Assembly (NCBI GenBank): GCA_050250915.1
Contig: JBFWNT010000004.1
Location: forward strand, 1 to 64,000
Length of the DNA: 64,000 bases
Origin: Miltoncostaea sp050250915
Lineage (GTDB): Bacteria; Actinomycetota; Thermoleophilia; Miltoncostaeales; Miltoncostaeaceae
Direction: 5' to 3'
The notes below the pieces were generated by a model that saw only the letters and a program-made list of their open reading frames with translations, was not told the origin of the DNA and searched no databases. Of the stretch, positions 27,625-35,675 are shown piece by piece (within the stretch, counting starts at the first letter, position 1; each line of letters begins with the position of its first letter). Made by a program: the position numbers and the translations under genes.

Positions 27625-28125
27625 ATGCGCCGCCTCCTCCAGCTCGACCGGCGCCTGGGCGGCGCCCTCCGCCGCCTGGTGGCGGCGCTGCCGGGCGGGC
27701 CCTCCTGGGCGCGGGTGACCGCCCGCGTAATGAGCCCCGCGTTCCGCATGGCGGTGGGCGTGATGATCCTGCGCCGGCGCACCCGGGCGACCGGGCTGCG
27801 GTGCCTGGGCGCGGGCGTCATGGCCGGCATGGCGGCGCGGCTGCTGCGCGACCGCCTCGGCCGCCCACGGCCCGGCGGGCGCGCCGACGGCGGCCTGCCC
27901 AGCCGTCACGCCGCCGCGTCGACCGCGATCGCCCGCACCGCGGCGGCGGGCGCTCCGCGGGTGGGCCGCGTCATGGCCGCCGGCGCCGTGGTGGGCATGG
28001 CGGCGAGGGTGGCCGCCGCCGAGCACGACCCGGCCGACATCGCCACCGGCGCCGCCCTCGGCCTGGCCAGCGCGAAGGCGGTGGCCGTGCTCGCGGGCGG
28101 GCAGCGCGGGCGCACCGGGGCCTGA
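27625..28125 (+). CDS. PAP2-superfamily-like membrane protein
   Basis: A 166-residue protein with traces of the acid phosphatase/PAP2 signature: DRLGRPRPGG (K/RxxxxxxRP), PSRHAAASTAIA (the PSGH motif with Gly changed to Arg) and RVAAAEHDPADIATGAALG (SRxxxxxHxxxDxxxG, with the catalytic His and Asp kept). The N-terminus is Arg-rich with a weakly hydrophobic helix. It probably acts on a lipid or isoprenyl phosphate, but the altered motif 2 makes activity uncertain. A small membrane protein follows 15 bases later on the same strand. Confidence 0.68.
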   Translation: MRRLLQLDRRLGGALRRLVAALPGGPSWARVTARVMSPAFRMAVGVMILRRRTRATGLRCLGAGVMAGMAARLLRDRLGRPRPGGRADGGLPSRHAAASTAIARTAAAGAPRVGRVMAAGAVVGMAARVAAAEHDPADIATGAALGLASAKAVAVLAGGQRGRTGA

Positions 28126-28140
28126 TAGAAGGGAACCGCG

Positions 28141-28605
28141 ATGATCTCGGAGTCGCCCAAGGCCACCGGCACCCGGCGCGAGCGGTCGATGATCGGCGCC
28201 GCCCGCATCATCGCCTGCGTCCTGGCCTTCGTCGGGCTCATCTCGCTGCTGCGCATCGGCGGCACCGGCGAGGCCATGGACGTCGCCACGCTGCTCGTGG
28301 CCCCGGCGACGGCGGTGATCTGGTTCGCGATCGGGGTGGTCGGCATCCCCATGAGCGTCCGGGCCCGCACGGCGCGTCCGTTCCTGATCGCCGCCGGGTC
28401 GCTGCTGACCATCTGGGGGCTCGCCGGGCTCATCACGCAGGGCCACTCGGACGTCCTGACCAACGACCCGTCCACGGTGGCGCTGCTGCTGGTACTGGGC
28501 ATCGGGGGCCTGGGCGTGGCGCTCGGCCCGACGCCCGACTTCGTGGAGAAGGCGCTGGCCCTGCCCGACGCCGAGGCGAAGGAGAAGGGCGGCCCCGCCG
28601 CCTAG
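28141..28605 (+). CDS. Four-helix membrane protein of unknown function
   Basis: A 154-residue protein with four hydrophobic segments (about 18-38, 48-70, 80-102 and 115-135) separated by short basic loops, and a charged tail. No domain is recognised. AAGGGAA lies five bases before ATG 28141. It is probably cotranscribed with the PAP2-like gene and converges on the diguanylate cyclase gene, with four bases between stops. Confidence 0.7.
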   Translation: MISESPKATGTRRERSMIGAARIIACVLAFVGLISLLRIGGTGEAMDVATLLVAPATAVIWFAIGVVGIPMSVRARTARPFLIAAGSLLTIWGLAGLITQGHSDVLTNDPSTVALLLVLGIGGLGVALGPTPDFVEKALALPDAEAKEKGGPAA

Positions 28606-28609
28606 GGAC

Positions 28610-29491
28610 CTAGGAGGCCGCCGCCCAGCGGTGCTCGGGCGCGAACAGGCTCACCCGGTCCCGGCCGGACGCCTTGGAGTGGTAGAGGGCCTTGTCGGCC
28701 TGGTCGAGCATCCGGTCGCCGCGGTCGCCCTCGCCGTTCTGGAAGTCCGCGACGCCGGCCGAGATCGTGGTGCCCGCCGACTCCCCGCCCGCCACGAGCA
28801 CCGTGACCTGCGCCACCGCCGCGCGGATCCGCTCCGCCGCCTCCATCGCCTCCTCCGCCGGGCCCGGGACGATGAGCGCGAACTCCTCGCCCCCGAAGCG
28901 CGCGGCGATGTCCGACGCCCGCGAGTTGGCCTGGATCGCCTCGCCCACGGCGGCGAGCAGCCGGTTGCCGGCGTCGTGGCCGTGGCGGTCGTTGAAGGCC
29001 TTGAACCGGTCCAGGTCGAGCAGGATCAGCGACAGCGGCAGGCCGTACCGCTCGGCGCGGCGGCACTCCCGGGGGAGGGCGTCCGCGAAGAAGGCGTAGT
29101 TGTGGACGCCCGTGAGCCGGTCGACCAGCGACTGGTCGGCGATGCGCGCGGCCGCGCGCTCCTGGGCGCGGTGGCCGGCCCCGACGGCCACGCCGGCGGC
29201 GGCGAACGCCAGCAGCCCGAAGGTCATGGCGCGCCCGTCCGTGCCCTCGCGTCCGGAGACCAGGGCGCACATGAGGGCGGCGACCACCGTCGCGGCGGCC
29301 AGGCCCGAGGGCCCGGCGAGCGGGACCGCCAGCGCCATCGGGAGCGCGAACAGCGTCCAGGCGGGCGTGAGGCCCAGCAGCACCAGGGCGGAGGGGACGG
29401 CGACGGCGACGGCGAGGAGGACGGCGCGCCGCCGGGCCGGCGCGGCGCCGTCGTACGCCTCGAGATCGCGTGCCGCGTGGGAGGTGCGCAT
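28610..29491 (-). CDS. Membrane-bound diguanylate cyclase (GGDEF)
   Basis: A 293-residue protein with about four membrane helices in residues 20-110, a short linker and a complete GGDEF domain. The active site is FGGEEFAL; VDRLTGVHNYAFF and LLDLDRFKAFNDRHGHDAGN supply metal and nucleotide contacts; RASD lies five residues before GGEEF, so the c-di-GMP inhibitory site is intact. It should make c-di-GMP from GTP and be product-inhibited. No EAL or PilZ gene is nearby. The tail keeps DKALYHSKASGRDRV. Confidence 0.9.
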   Translation of the reverse strand: MRTSHAARDLEAYDGAAPARRRAVLLAVAVAVPSALVLLGLTPAWTLFALPMALAVPLAGPSGLAAATVVAALMCALVSGREGTDGRAMTFGLLAFAAAGVAVGAGHRAQERAAARIADQSLVDRLTGVHNYAFFADALPRECRRAERYGLPLSLILLDLDRFKAFNDRHGHDAGNRLLAAVGEAIQANSRASDIAARFGGEEFALIVPGPAEEAMEAAERIRAAVAQVTVLVAGGESAGTTISAGVADFQNGEGDRGDRMLDQADKALYHSKASGRDRVSLFAPEHRWAAAS

Positions 29492-29563
29492 GTCCCCCGG
29501 AGGTTCGACGCGCGGAACCGTAGTCCCGTGTCCGGACGGAACCGCGCCCGGCGGCGTCGAGGC

Positions 29564-29569
29564 TATGCT
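29564..29569 (+). promoter_or_regulatory. -10 hexamer of a leaderless promoter for argF
   Basis: TATGCT lies nine bases before GTG 29579. There is no Shine-Dalgarno sequence between them, so the start codon is close to the transcription start. Confidence 0.5.
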
Positions 29570-29578
29570 CCGCGGCCC

Positions 29579-30538
29579 GTGCCGGACCCCGCATTCACGC
29601 CCTTCCCGTCGCTGCGCGGGCGGTCCCTCCTGACGCTGCGGCACCACGAGCCCGAGGCCGTGGCCGCCATCCTGGAGTACGCCTCGCACCTGCGCGCCAC
29701 CGTCCGCGACGGCTGGCCGCCGCTGCTGGCGGGGAAGGTGGTCGCGCTCGTCTTCGAGCGGCCGTCGACCCGCACCCGGGTGTCGTTCGCCAGCGGCATC
29801 GCCCGCCTGGGCGGCACCGAGATGGTGCTCTCGTCGGGCGACATGCAGCTCGGCCGCGGCGAGACGATCGAGGACACCGCGAAGGTCCTGGGGCGGATGG
29901 TCGACGCGATCATGCTGCGCACCGGTCCGCACGCCGCCCTGGAGGAGCTGGACCGGCACGCGGGCGTCCCGGTCATCAACGGGCTCACGTACGAGCACCA
30001 CCCCTGCCAGGCGCTGGCCGACGCGCAGACGCTGAAGGAGCGGTTCGGCGACCTCTCCGGCCTGCGGGTGGCGTACCTCGGCGACGGCAACAACGTGTGC
30101 GTGTCGCTGATGATCGTGGGCGCCCTGACCGGCATGGACGTGGTGGCGGCCTGCCCACCCGGCTACCAGCCCGACCCCGAGGTCGTGGCGTGGGCCGACG
30201 CGGCCGGACGCGAGCGCGGCGGCGGCGCCGGCGTGACCGCCGACCCCCTCGAGGCCGTGGCCGGGGCCCGCGCCCTCTACACCGACACCTGGGTCTCGAT
30301 GGGCGACGAGGACACCCGCGACCAGCGGCTCCGCGACCTGGACCCGTACCGCATCGACGACGACCTGATGGACCGCGCCGCCGGGGACGCCGTCGCCATG
30401 CACTGCCTCCCCGCCCACGCGGGCGAGGAGATCACCCACGAGGTGCTCCACGGCCCGCGGTCGGCGGTGTGGGACCAGGCCGAGAACCGGATGCACGCCC
30501 AGGCCTCGCTGCTCGCCCACGTGCTCGCCGGCACCTAG
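29579..30538 (+). CDS. argF: Ornithine carbamoyltransferase
   Basis: A 319-residue arginine-biosynthesis enzyme making citrulline from ornithine and carbamoyl phosphate. The carbamoyl-phosphate site is FERPSTRTRVSF; HPCQALADAQTL is the second motif; the ornithine-specific loop HCLPAHAGEEI has the reactive Cys. The length fits the family. No other arg gene is within the window. GTG 29579 gives the canonical N-terminus and matches a leaderless promoter. Seventeen bases later a rhomboid gene starts on the same strand. Confidence 0.94.
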   Translation: MPDPAFTPFPSLRGRSLLTLRHHEPEAVAAILEYASHLRATVRDGWPPLLAGKVVALVFERPSTRTRVSFASGIARLGGTEMVLSSGDMQLGRGETIEDTAKVLGRMVDAIMLRTGPHAALEELDRHAGVPVINGLTYEHHPCQALADAQTLKERFGDLSGLRVAYLGDGNNVCVSLMIVGALTGMDVVAACPPGYQPDPEVVAWADAAGRERGGGAGVTADPLEAVAGARALYTDTWVSMGDEDTRDQRLRDLDPYRIDDDLMDRAAGDAVAMHCLPAHAGEEITHEVLHGPRSAVWDQAENRMHAQASLLAHVLAGT

Positions 30539-30549
30539 GCGCCCCTCCC

Positions 30550-31299
30550 GTGATCCCGCTCAAGGACGTCAACCCCACACGACGTCCCGCGGTGCTCACG
30601 ATCGCCCTCATCGTGGTCTGCGTGCTGGTGTTCGCCTACCAGCAGACCAAGGCCGACGACCTGAGCCTGGACAGCCGGCAGGGCTTCATCTGCGAGTACG
30701 GGCTGATCGCCGACAACGTCGTCCACGGGAACGGCCGCGAGCCGGTGGACGGGTGCGACCACCTCAACCAGGAGCAGCCGCGGTTCCTGGCGCTGCTCAC
30801 CAGCCTGTTCCTGCACGCCGACTGGCTGCACCTGGGCTTCAACATGCTGTTCCTGTGGGTGTTCGGCAACAACATCGAGGAGCGGCTGGGGCGCATCCGC
30901 TACATCCCGTTCTTCCTGGTGTGCGGCATCCTGGCGACGATGGCCCAGGTGGCGGTGGACCCCGGCAGCCAGGTGCCGCTGATCGGCGCGTCGGGCGCGA
31001 TATCGGGGATCCTGGGCGCCTATCTGGTGCTGTATCCGAGGGTGCGGGTCTGGACGGTGGTGCTGCCGCTGTTCTTCCTGCCGTTCAAGCTTCCCGCGTG
31101 GATCTGGCTCCTGATCTACTTGGGCCTGCAGCTCCTCTACCTGGGTGACGACGCGACGGCGGGCGGCGGTGGCGTGGCGTACATGGCGCACATCGGCGGG
31201 TTCATCGCGGGCGCGGTCCTGATCCGGCCCTTCCTGGTGGGTCGGGACCCGGACCCGCCCGCCGCGCCGGCGTCCCCGGTCGTGGGGCGGGCGTGGTGA
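30550..31299 (+). CDS. Rhomboid family intramembrane serine protease
   Basis: A 249-residue membrane protein with six to seven hydrophobic helices. The catalytic Ser is in LIGASGAISGILGAY (GxSG) and the catalytic His in YMAHIGGFIAGA; HADWLHLGFNMLFLWVFGNNIEERLG is the typical HxxxN loop and second helix. A stretch of about 60 residues after helix 1, with two Cys (about 44 and 65), should lie outside the membrane. Substrates are unknown. The stop overlaps the next gene (GTGA). Confidence 0.93.
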   Translation: MIPLKDVNPTRRPAVLTIALIVVCVLVFAYQQTKADDLSLDSRQGFICEYGLIADNVVHGNGREPVDGCDHLNQEQPRFLALLTSLFLHADWLHLGFNMLFLWVFGNNIEERLGRIRYIPFFLVCGILATMAQVAVDPGSQVPLIGASGAISGILGAYLVLYPRVRVWTVVLPLFFLPFKLPAWIWLLIYLGLQLLYLGDDATAGGGGVAYMAHIGGFIAGAVLIRPFLVGRDPDPPAAPASPVVGRAW

Positions 31300-31595
31300 G
31301 CCTGTTCCGCCGCCGCCGGGAGCGCGAGCCGCGGCCCCCCGCGCCCGAATGGGTGCGCGTGGCCACCGCGATGCACCAGCCGGAGGCCGAGATGCTGGCG
31401 TCGCTGCTGGGCGAGCTGGACATCCCGGTGCTGGTGCGGCGCACCACCATGGACGTGCCCGACATGCTCGCCGGCGGCCCCAGGGCGCTGCTGGTGCCGG
31501 CCGACCGGGCGCTGGAGGCTCGGGCGCTGCTCGATCCCCTGGAGGGCGCGGAGGAGACGGCCGGGGAGGCGGACGAGGCCCCGCCTGCGCGATGA
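31296..31595 (+). CDS. DUF2007-like protein
   Basis: A 99-residue soluble protein. A basic start (RRRRERE) is followed by WVRVATAMHQPEAEMLASLLGELDIPVLVRR and GGPRALLVPADRALEARALLD, which fits the DUF2007 (putative signal-transducing) pattern: a ferredoxin-like fold reading 'xA...PEAEhhxxLLxxxGIP'. The acidic tail looks disordered. GTG 31296 overlaps the rhomboid stop; GTG 31293 one codon earlier is possible. Function unknown; coupling suggests a shared role with the protease. Confidence 0.65.
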   Translation: MSLFRRRREREPRPPAPEWVRVATAMHQPEAEMLASLLGELDIPVLVRRTTMDVPDMLAGGPRALLVPADRALEARALLDPLEGAEETAGEADEAPPAR

Positions 31596-31602
31596 TCGCG
31601 CG

Positions 31603-32805
31603 ATGAGCGCCACCCAGCGTTTCGGCGTGGGCCTGTCCCAGGCCGCGGATCCCGGCGACGCCGCCCGCGAGGCCTGCGCCGCGGTGCGCGCGGCGCTCGG
31701 CGGGGTGCCGCCCACCCTCGCGGTGATGTTCGCGTCGCCCGACCTGTGCGAGGACGCCGAGGGGCTCCTCGCCGCTGTCCACGACGAGCTCGCGCCCGAG
31801 AACCTGATCGGCTCGATGGGCGAGGCGGTGGTCGGCGCGGGCCGCGAGATCGAGGACGGCCCCGCCCTGGCGGTGTGGGCCGCCGTGCTGCCCGGGACGG
31901 AGGTCATCCCGTTCCGCCTCGTCGCCCGGCCGCTCGGCGAGGGCCTGGGCGTGCTCGGCTGGCCCGACGCCGTCGCGGACGCCCCCGCGGGCAACATCGG
32001 CCCGATCATCATGCTCGCCGACCCCTTCACCTTCCCGGCCGACGGGCTCCTGGCGGAGCTCAACGACGAGCCGGGCGCGCCGGTGGTGGTCGGCGGCCTG
32101 GCGTCGGGCGCCCGCCGCCCCGGGGTGCACCGGCTGTTCGCCGGCCACGACGTGCTGGAGGAGGGGGCCGCGGCCGTGGCCCTGCGCGGCGCGACGATGC
32201 GCACCGTGGTCTCGCAGGGCTGCATGCCGGTGGGCCCGGAGATGGTGATCACCGACGGCGAGGGCTCGACGGTGCGGTCGCTGGCCGGCAAGCCGGCCCT
32301 GGAGAAGCTGGAGGAGGTGGTGGCCGCGCTGGAGCCCGAGGAGCGGGCCCTGGCGGTGGAGGGCCTGCTGGCGGGGCTCGTGATCGACGAGAACGTCCCC
32401 GACTACGACCGCGGCGACTTCCTGGTGCGCGCCATCCACGGCGGCGACCGCGAGAGCGGCAGCCTGATCGTGGGCGAGCAGGTGCGCGTGGGCCAGACGA
32501 TGCGCTTCCAGGTGCGCGACGCGTCCTCGGCCGACGAGGACCTGCGCGAGGCGCTGCGCGCCGCGCGGGCCGGGCTCGGCGGCGCCGCGCCCGCGGGCGC
32601 CCTCGTGTTCAGCTGCAACGGCCGCGGCACCCGCATGTTCCCCTCGCCCGACCACGACGCCGTGGCCATCCGCGAGGAGCTGGGCGACGTCCCGGCGGCC
32701 GGGCTCTTCTGCAACGGCGAGATCGGCCCGGTGGGCGGCCGCAGCTTCCTTCACGGCTTCACGGCGACGATGGTGTTGTTCGGCGCCGGCGGTGCGGAGA
32801 CGTAG
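31603..32805 (+). CDS. FIST domain sensory protein
   Basis: A 400-residue soluble protein with FIST_N (about 30-215) and FIST_C (about 225-380) domains, proposed to bind small ligands such as amino acids. Typical pieces are LAVMFASPDLCEDAEGLLAAV, LIGSMGEAVVGAGREIE, VVVGGLASGA, and in FIST_C LVFSCNGRGTRMFPSPDHDA and AAGLFCNGEIGPVGGRSFLHGFTATMVLF. No kinase or transmembrane segment is attached. It starts seven bases after the DUF2007 gene and may share its transcript. Confidence 0.88.
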   Translation: MSATQRFGVGLSQAADPGDAAREACAAVRAALGGVPPTLAVMFASPDLCEDAEGLLAAVHDELAPENLIGSMGEAVVGAGREIEDGPALAVWAAVLPGTEVIPFRLVARPLGEGLGVLGWPDAVADAPAGNIGPIIMLADPFTFPADGLLAELNDEPGAPVVVGGLASGARRPGVHRLFAGHDVLEEGAAAVALRGATMRTVVSQGCMPVGPEMVITDGEGSTVRSLAGKPALEKLEEVVAALEPEERALAVEGLLAGLVIDENVPDYDRGDFLVRAIHGGDRESGSLIVGEQVRVGQTMRFQVRDASSADEDLREALRAARAGLGGAAPAGALVFSCNGRGTRMFPSPDHDAVAIREELGDVPAAGLFCNGEIGPVGGRSFLHGFTATMVLFGAGGAET

Positions 32806-32844
32806 ATTTCACATGGCCGGCGCGTGCGTCATCACGTGAAAGCG

Positions 32845-32890
32845 TTCGCGTAACAGGCCGTCGCCTCTATGATCACCTCCACCTGTGATC
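32845..32890 (+). promoter_or_regulatory. Promoter and overlapping dyad upstream of the coiled-coil protein gene
   Basis: TTCGCG (32845-32850), a 17-base spacer and TATGAT (32868-32873) make a good promoter with a start near 32880. The inverted repeat GATCAC-N8-GTGATC (32871-32890) covers the expected start site and is a candidate operator. Confidence 0.5.
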
Positions 32891-32917
32891 ACACGGGTTT
32901 TCACTCCGGAGGGTGAC

Positions 32918-33343
32918 ATGGAAGACGAGTCGTCGGAGACGACGTCCAGCGAACGCGGAAGCGTCGGGAACGAGATCTTCGATCAGGTGGAGAAGCTGAT
33001 GGCCGACGAGGGCCTCAGCCGCACGCAGGCGTTCCAGCGCCTCTCGGAGATGACGGGCCGCCGCGCCGGCACGGTGGCGGCCAACTACTACCGCGTCGCG
33101 CGTCAGCGGGGCGCCGCGCTGCAGCCCCGCGCGCCGCGGGGATCCCGCTCGGGCGGGGGCGGCGCGCGGAAGTCGCCGGGCCGCAAGTCGTCGCGGGTGT
33201 CGGGCGACGTGGAGGCCGCGCTCCAGCGCGCCACCGCCTCCATCCAGGAGCTGGCCGGCCTGGTGCGGAGTCAACAGCGTGAGATCGACGAGCTCCGCGA
33301 GCAGACGAAGGTGCTCGAGCAGCTCAAGAGCCTCATGGGGTGA
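32918..33343 (+). CDS. Helical, basic-linker protein of unknown function (possible nucleic-acid binder)
   Basis: A 141-residue protein in three parts. An acidic start leads into a compact helical region (FDQVEKLMADEGLSRTQAFQRLSEMTGRRAGTVAANYYRVARQRG), which looks like a helix-turn-helix that senses a repeated 'Ser-Arg-Thr-Ala' entry. A Gly/Arg/Ser/Lys-rich linker (about 68-95) follows, and a C-terminal coiled coil (QELAGLVRSQQREIDELREQTKVLEQL). The start ATG 32918 has GGAGG five bases upstream. The layout suggests a multimeric DNA-binding protein; no exact family is recognised. A dyad overlaps its promoter, so autoregulation is possible. Confidence 0.7.
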   Translation: MEDESSETTSSERGSVGNEIFDQVEKLMADEGLSRTQAFQRLSEMTGRRAGTVAANYYRVARQRGAALQPRAPRGSRSGGGGARKSPGRKSSRVSGDVEAALQRATASIQELAGLVRSQQREIDELREQTKVLEQLKSLMG

Positions 33344-33368
33344 ATCCCGCGGGTCCTGGCGGGTTGGA

Positions 33369-34391
33369 TCATGTGGGTGTCACGGGGAACTTCTCACCCC
33401 GTGACACCCGCAGTGCCTCGGGGACCTCGTCGAGCCCGATCGGCTCGCGCAACACGTCGGACACGTCGAACGGGGGGTCGCGCAACACGTGTAGCGCCTC
33501 CGCGAACGCGTCCGGCGTGTGGTGATACGCACCGCGCAGCGTGACCTCGCGATAGTGGATGTCGTGCGCGGGGATCGCGACCTCCGCGCCGGCGGGCACG
33601 CCGCCGTGCACCAGCACCACGCCGCCCGAGCGGGCCATGAGCGGCGCGAGGGCCCACGTCGGGGGGCGGCCGACGGCCTCGACGACCAGGTCGGCCCCCG
33701 CTCCGCCCGGCAGGGCGGCGGCCAGGGCGCCCGCCGCGGCGGCGTCGCGCGGGGCGTCGTGGACGGCGGCGGCGCCGGCGCGGAGCGCGGCCCGCCGCCG
33801 GTCGTCGTGGGGGTCGGCCACGTGCACCTCGGCGCCACCCCGGGCGAGCAGGCCGGCCAGCGCGCGCCCCTGGAACCCCCCGCCGATCACCAGGACCACG
33901 GCGCCGTCGACGCGCCCGGCCTGCCGCGCCGAGTGGATCGCGCAGGCCAGCGGCTCGGCGATCGCCGCCACCGCGGGGTCCATGCCGGACGGGAGCGGGT
34001 GGACGTTGCGGGCCGCGATCCGCGCCGGCACCCGCAGCCGTTCCGCGAACGCGCCCGTGAGGTAGGTCAGATCGGCGCAGAGGTTGGGCCGGCCCTCCCG
34101 GCACGCGCGGCAGGCCCCGCACGGGGCCGAGTTGGCGACCACGACCGCGTCGCCGGGCCGCGGCCACGTGACGCCGTCGCCGGCGGCCTCGACCACGCCC
34201 GCCACCTCGTGGCCCAGGCCCGCGGGGAGCGGGCCCAGCGCCGGGTGTGCGCCGGCCGCCGTCATCTTGGCGTCGGTCGCGCAGGTCACGGCGGCGAGCA
34301 CCCGGACCACCAGTTCCCCCGGGGCGGGCGCGGGGTCCGGGACGTCCTCGACCCTGAGGTCCCCCGGCCCGTGGAGCATCACGGCGCGCAT
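33369..34391 (-). CDS. Zinc-type medium-chain alcohol dehydrogenase-like protein
   Basis: A 340-residue MDR-family oxidoreductase. The catalytic domain has VRVLAAVTCATDAKM (catalytic zinc Cys), GLGHEVAGVVEAAGDGV, and the structural-zinc Cys cluster CGACRACREGRPNLC; the Rossmann fold has VLVIGGGFQGRALAGLLARGGAEV. It resembles threonine dehydrogenase/sorbitol dehydrogenase-like enzymes; the substrate is unknown. It starts ten bases from the divergent polyprenyl synthase gene, and the first ATG overlaps a palindromic CATG at 34401-34404 that could also serve as an upstream start (34403). CATGCT seven bases upstream could be a -10. Confidence 0.85.
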   Translation of the reverse strand: MRAVMLHGPGDLRVEDVPDPAPAPGELVVRVLAAVTCATDAKMTAAGAHPALGPLPAGLGHEVAGVVEAAGDGVTWPRPGDAVVVANSAPCGACRACREGRPNLCADLTYLTGAFAERLRVPARIAARNVHPLPSGMDPAVAAIAEPLACAIHSARQAGRVDGAVVLVIGGGFQGRALAGLLARGGAEVHVADPHDDRRRAALRAGAAAVHDAPRDAAAAGALAAALPGGAGADLVVEAVGRPPTWALAPLMARSGGVVLVHGGVPAGAEVAIPAHDIHYREVTLRGAYHHTPDAFAEALHVLRDPPFDVSDVLREPIGLDEVPEALRVSRGEKFPVTPT

Positions 34392-34401
34392 GGGGGTTAG
34401 C

Positions 34402-35325
34402 ATGCCGCGTCGTCCCGCCTCGGAGGTCCCCACGCCCTACCCCGATCACCTGCGCGACCTGGTCGAGGCCTATCTCGAGGACCTGGACTTCGCCGCCACC
34501 GACCTGGTGGAGCGCGACGAGATGGCCGGCACCGAGGGCCTGGTGGAGGCGATGCGCCACTCCCTGCTGGCCGGGGGGAAGCGCATGCGGCCGGTGCTGG
34601 CGCTCGCGACGGCCGAGGCGCTCGGCCGCCAGGCCGAGGAGCTGCTGCCCGCGGCGGCGGCGATCGAGCTTGTGCACACCTACTCGCTCATCCACGACGA
34701 CCTGCCGGCGATGGACGACGACGACCTGCGCCGCGGCCGTCCGACCTGCCACGTGCTGTTCGGGGAGGACACGGCGATCCTGGCGGGCGACGCGCTCTTC
34801 GCCGAGGCGGTGCGCCTGGTGGCCGAGCGCCAGCCGGGCGGACCGGCCGTGCAGCTCGGGATCCTGCTGGAGCTGAGCCGCGCCACCGGCGTCGGCGGGA
34901 TGGTGGGCGGCCAGTACCTGGACCTGAAGGACGCGGGCCGCGAGTCGGCGTCGGCGCTCCGCAGGGTCCACGCCCTGAAGACCGGCCGCCTCATGTCGTG
35001 CGCCGTCCACTGCGCGCTGGTCCTGGCCCGGCCGCCCGAGGCGGTCGACCGGGCACTGCGCCGCTATGCCCGCGAGCTGGGCCTGCTGTTCCAGATCGTC
35101 GACGACATCCTCGACGTCGAGGGGTCGGAGGAGGACCTGGGCAAGGCCGTCGGCGCCGACGAGCGCATGGGCAAGGTCACGTACGTCAGCACCCACGGCC
35201 TGGAGGGCGCGCGGCAGCGGGCCGGCGAGGCGCACGCACGGGCCCTTGAGGCCCTGGCGGAGGTCCCCGGGCCCACCGAGGACCTGGTGGGGATCACCGA
35301 CCTCACCTTCGTCCGCACCAGCTGA
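34402..35325 (+). CDS. Polyprenyl diphosphate synthase (farnesyl/geranylgeranyl type)
   Basis: A 307-residue trans-prenyltransferase that condenses IPP with allylic diphosphates. LLAGGKRMRPVL is the first region; the first Asp-rich motif is HDDLPAMDDDDLRRGRPT with the two-residue insertion typical of bacterial FPP synthases, and the second is FQIVDDILDVEGSEEDLGK. It most likely makes farnesyl diphosphate for the HpnCDE squalene route encoded just downstream, but chain length is not certain; a longer product is possible. ATG 34402 has no Shine-Dalgarno sequence. A dyad-rich 350-base gap separates it from hpnH. Confidence 0.88.
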   Translation: MPRRPASEVPTPYPDHLRDLVEAYLEDLDFAATDLVERDEMAGTEGLVEAMRHSLLAGGKRMRPVLALATAEALGRQAEELLPAAAAIELVHTYSLIHDDLPAMDDDDLRRGRPTCHVLFGEDTAILAGDALFAEAVRLVAERQPGGPAVQLGILLELSRATGVGGMVGGQYLDLKDAGRESASALRRVHALKTGRLMSCAVHCALVLARPPEAVDRALRRYARELGLLFQIVDDILDVEGSEEDLGKAVGADERMGKVTYVSTHGLEGARQRAGEAHARALEALAEVPGPTEDLVGITDLTFVRTS

Positions 35326-35675
35326 CGCGGCCCACCGCGGCCGTCCGGTCCAATTGGGACCGCGACGTCTCAATCGAGACCGGCGGGACCGGCGCCGGCC
35401 GCGACCGCGCTCCGGTCGGAACCCCTTCAATGAAGGGGTGGACGAGGGCGCGACGGCGGCCTCCCGCACCTCCCGCCGGACGTCGCCATCCGCCCCAATC
35501 GAGACCGCCTGGTCTCAATTGAGGCCGGTGGGCGGGCGCCGGCACACACCCACCCGCCGCCGTCCGCTCCGAACCCCTTCGAGACGCCCCGGAAACGGGG
35601 CGGACCTGGAGCGGGGCGCTGGAGTAGAGTCGCCTCACCTCTCATTTGCCGGACGTCGCAAGGAGCGGATCAACG
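35326..35675. promoter_or_regulatory. 350-base dyad-rich intergenic region before the hopanoid operon
   Basis: No gene is supported. It contains several inverted repeats: GTCTC-AATC-GAGAC (35367-35380), ACCCCTTCA-A-TGAAGGGGT (35421-35439, perfect), CAATCGAGACC-N4-GGTCTCAATTG (35496-35521, one mismatch) and a CGCCCCG-GAAA-CGGGGCG hairpin (35585-35602). GAACCCCTTC occurs twice (35419, 35571). TAGAGT at 35625-35630 is a possible -10 for hpnH. The dyads may include a terminator for the upstream gene and operators for the operon. Confidence 0.6.
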
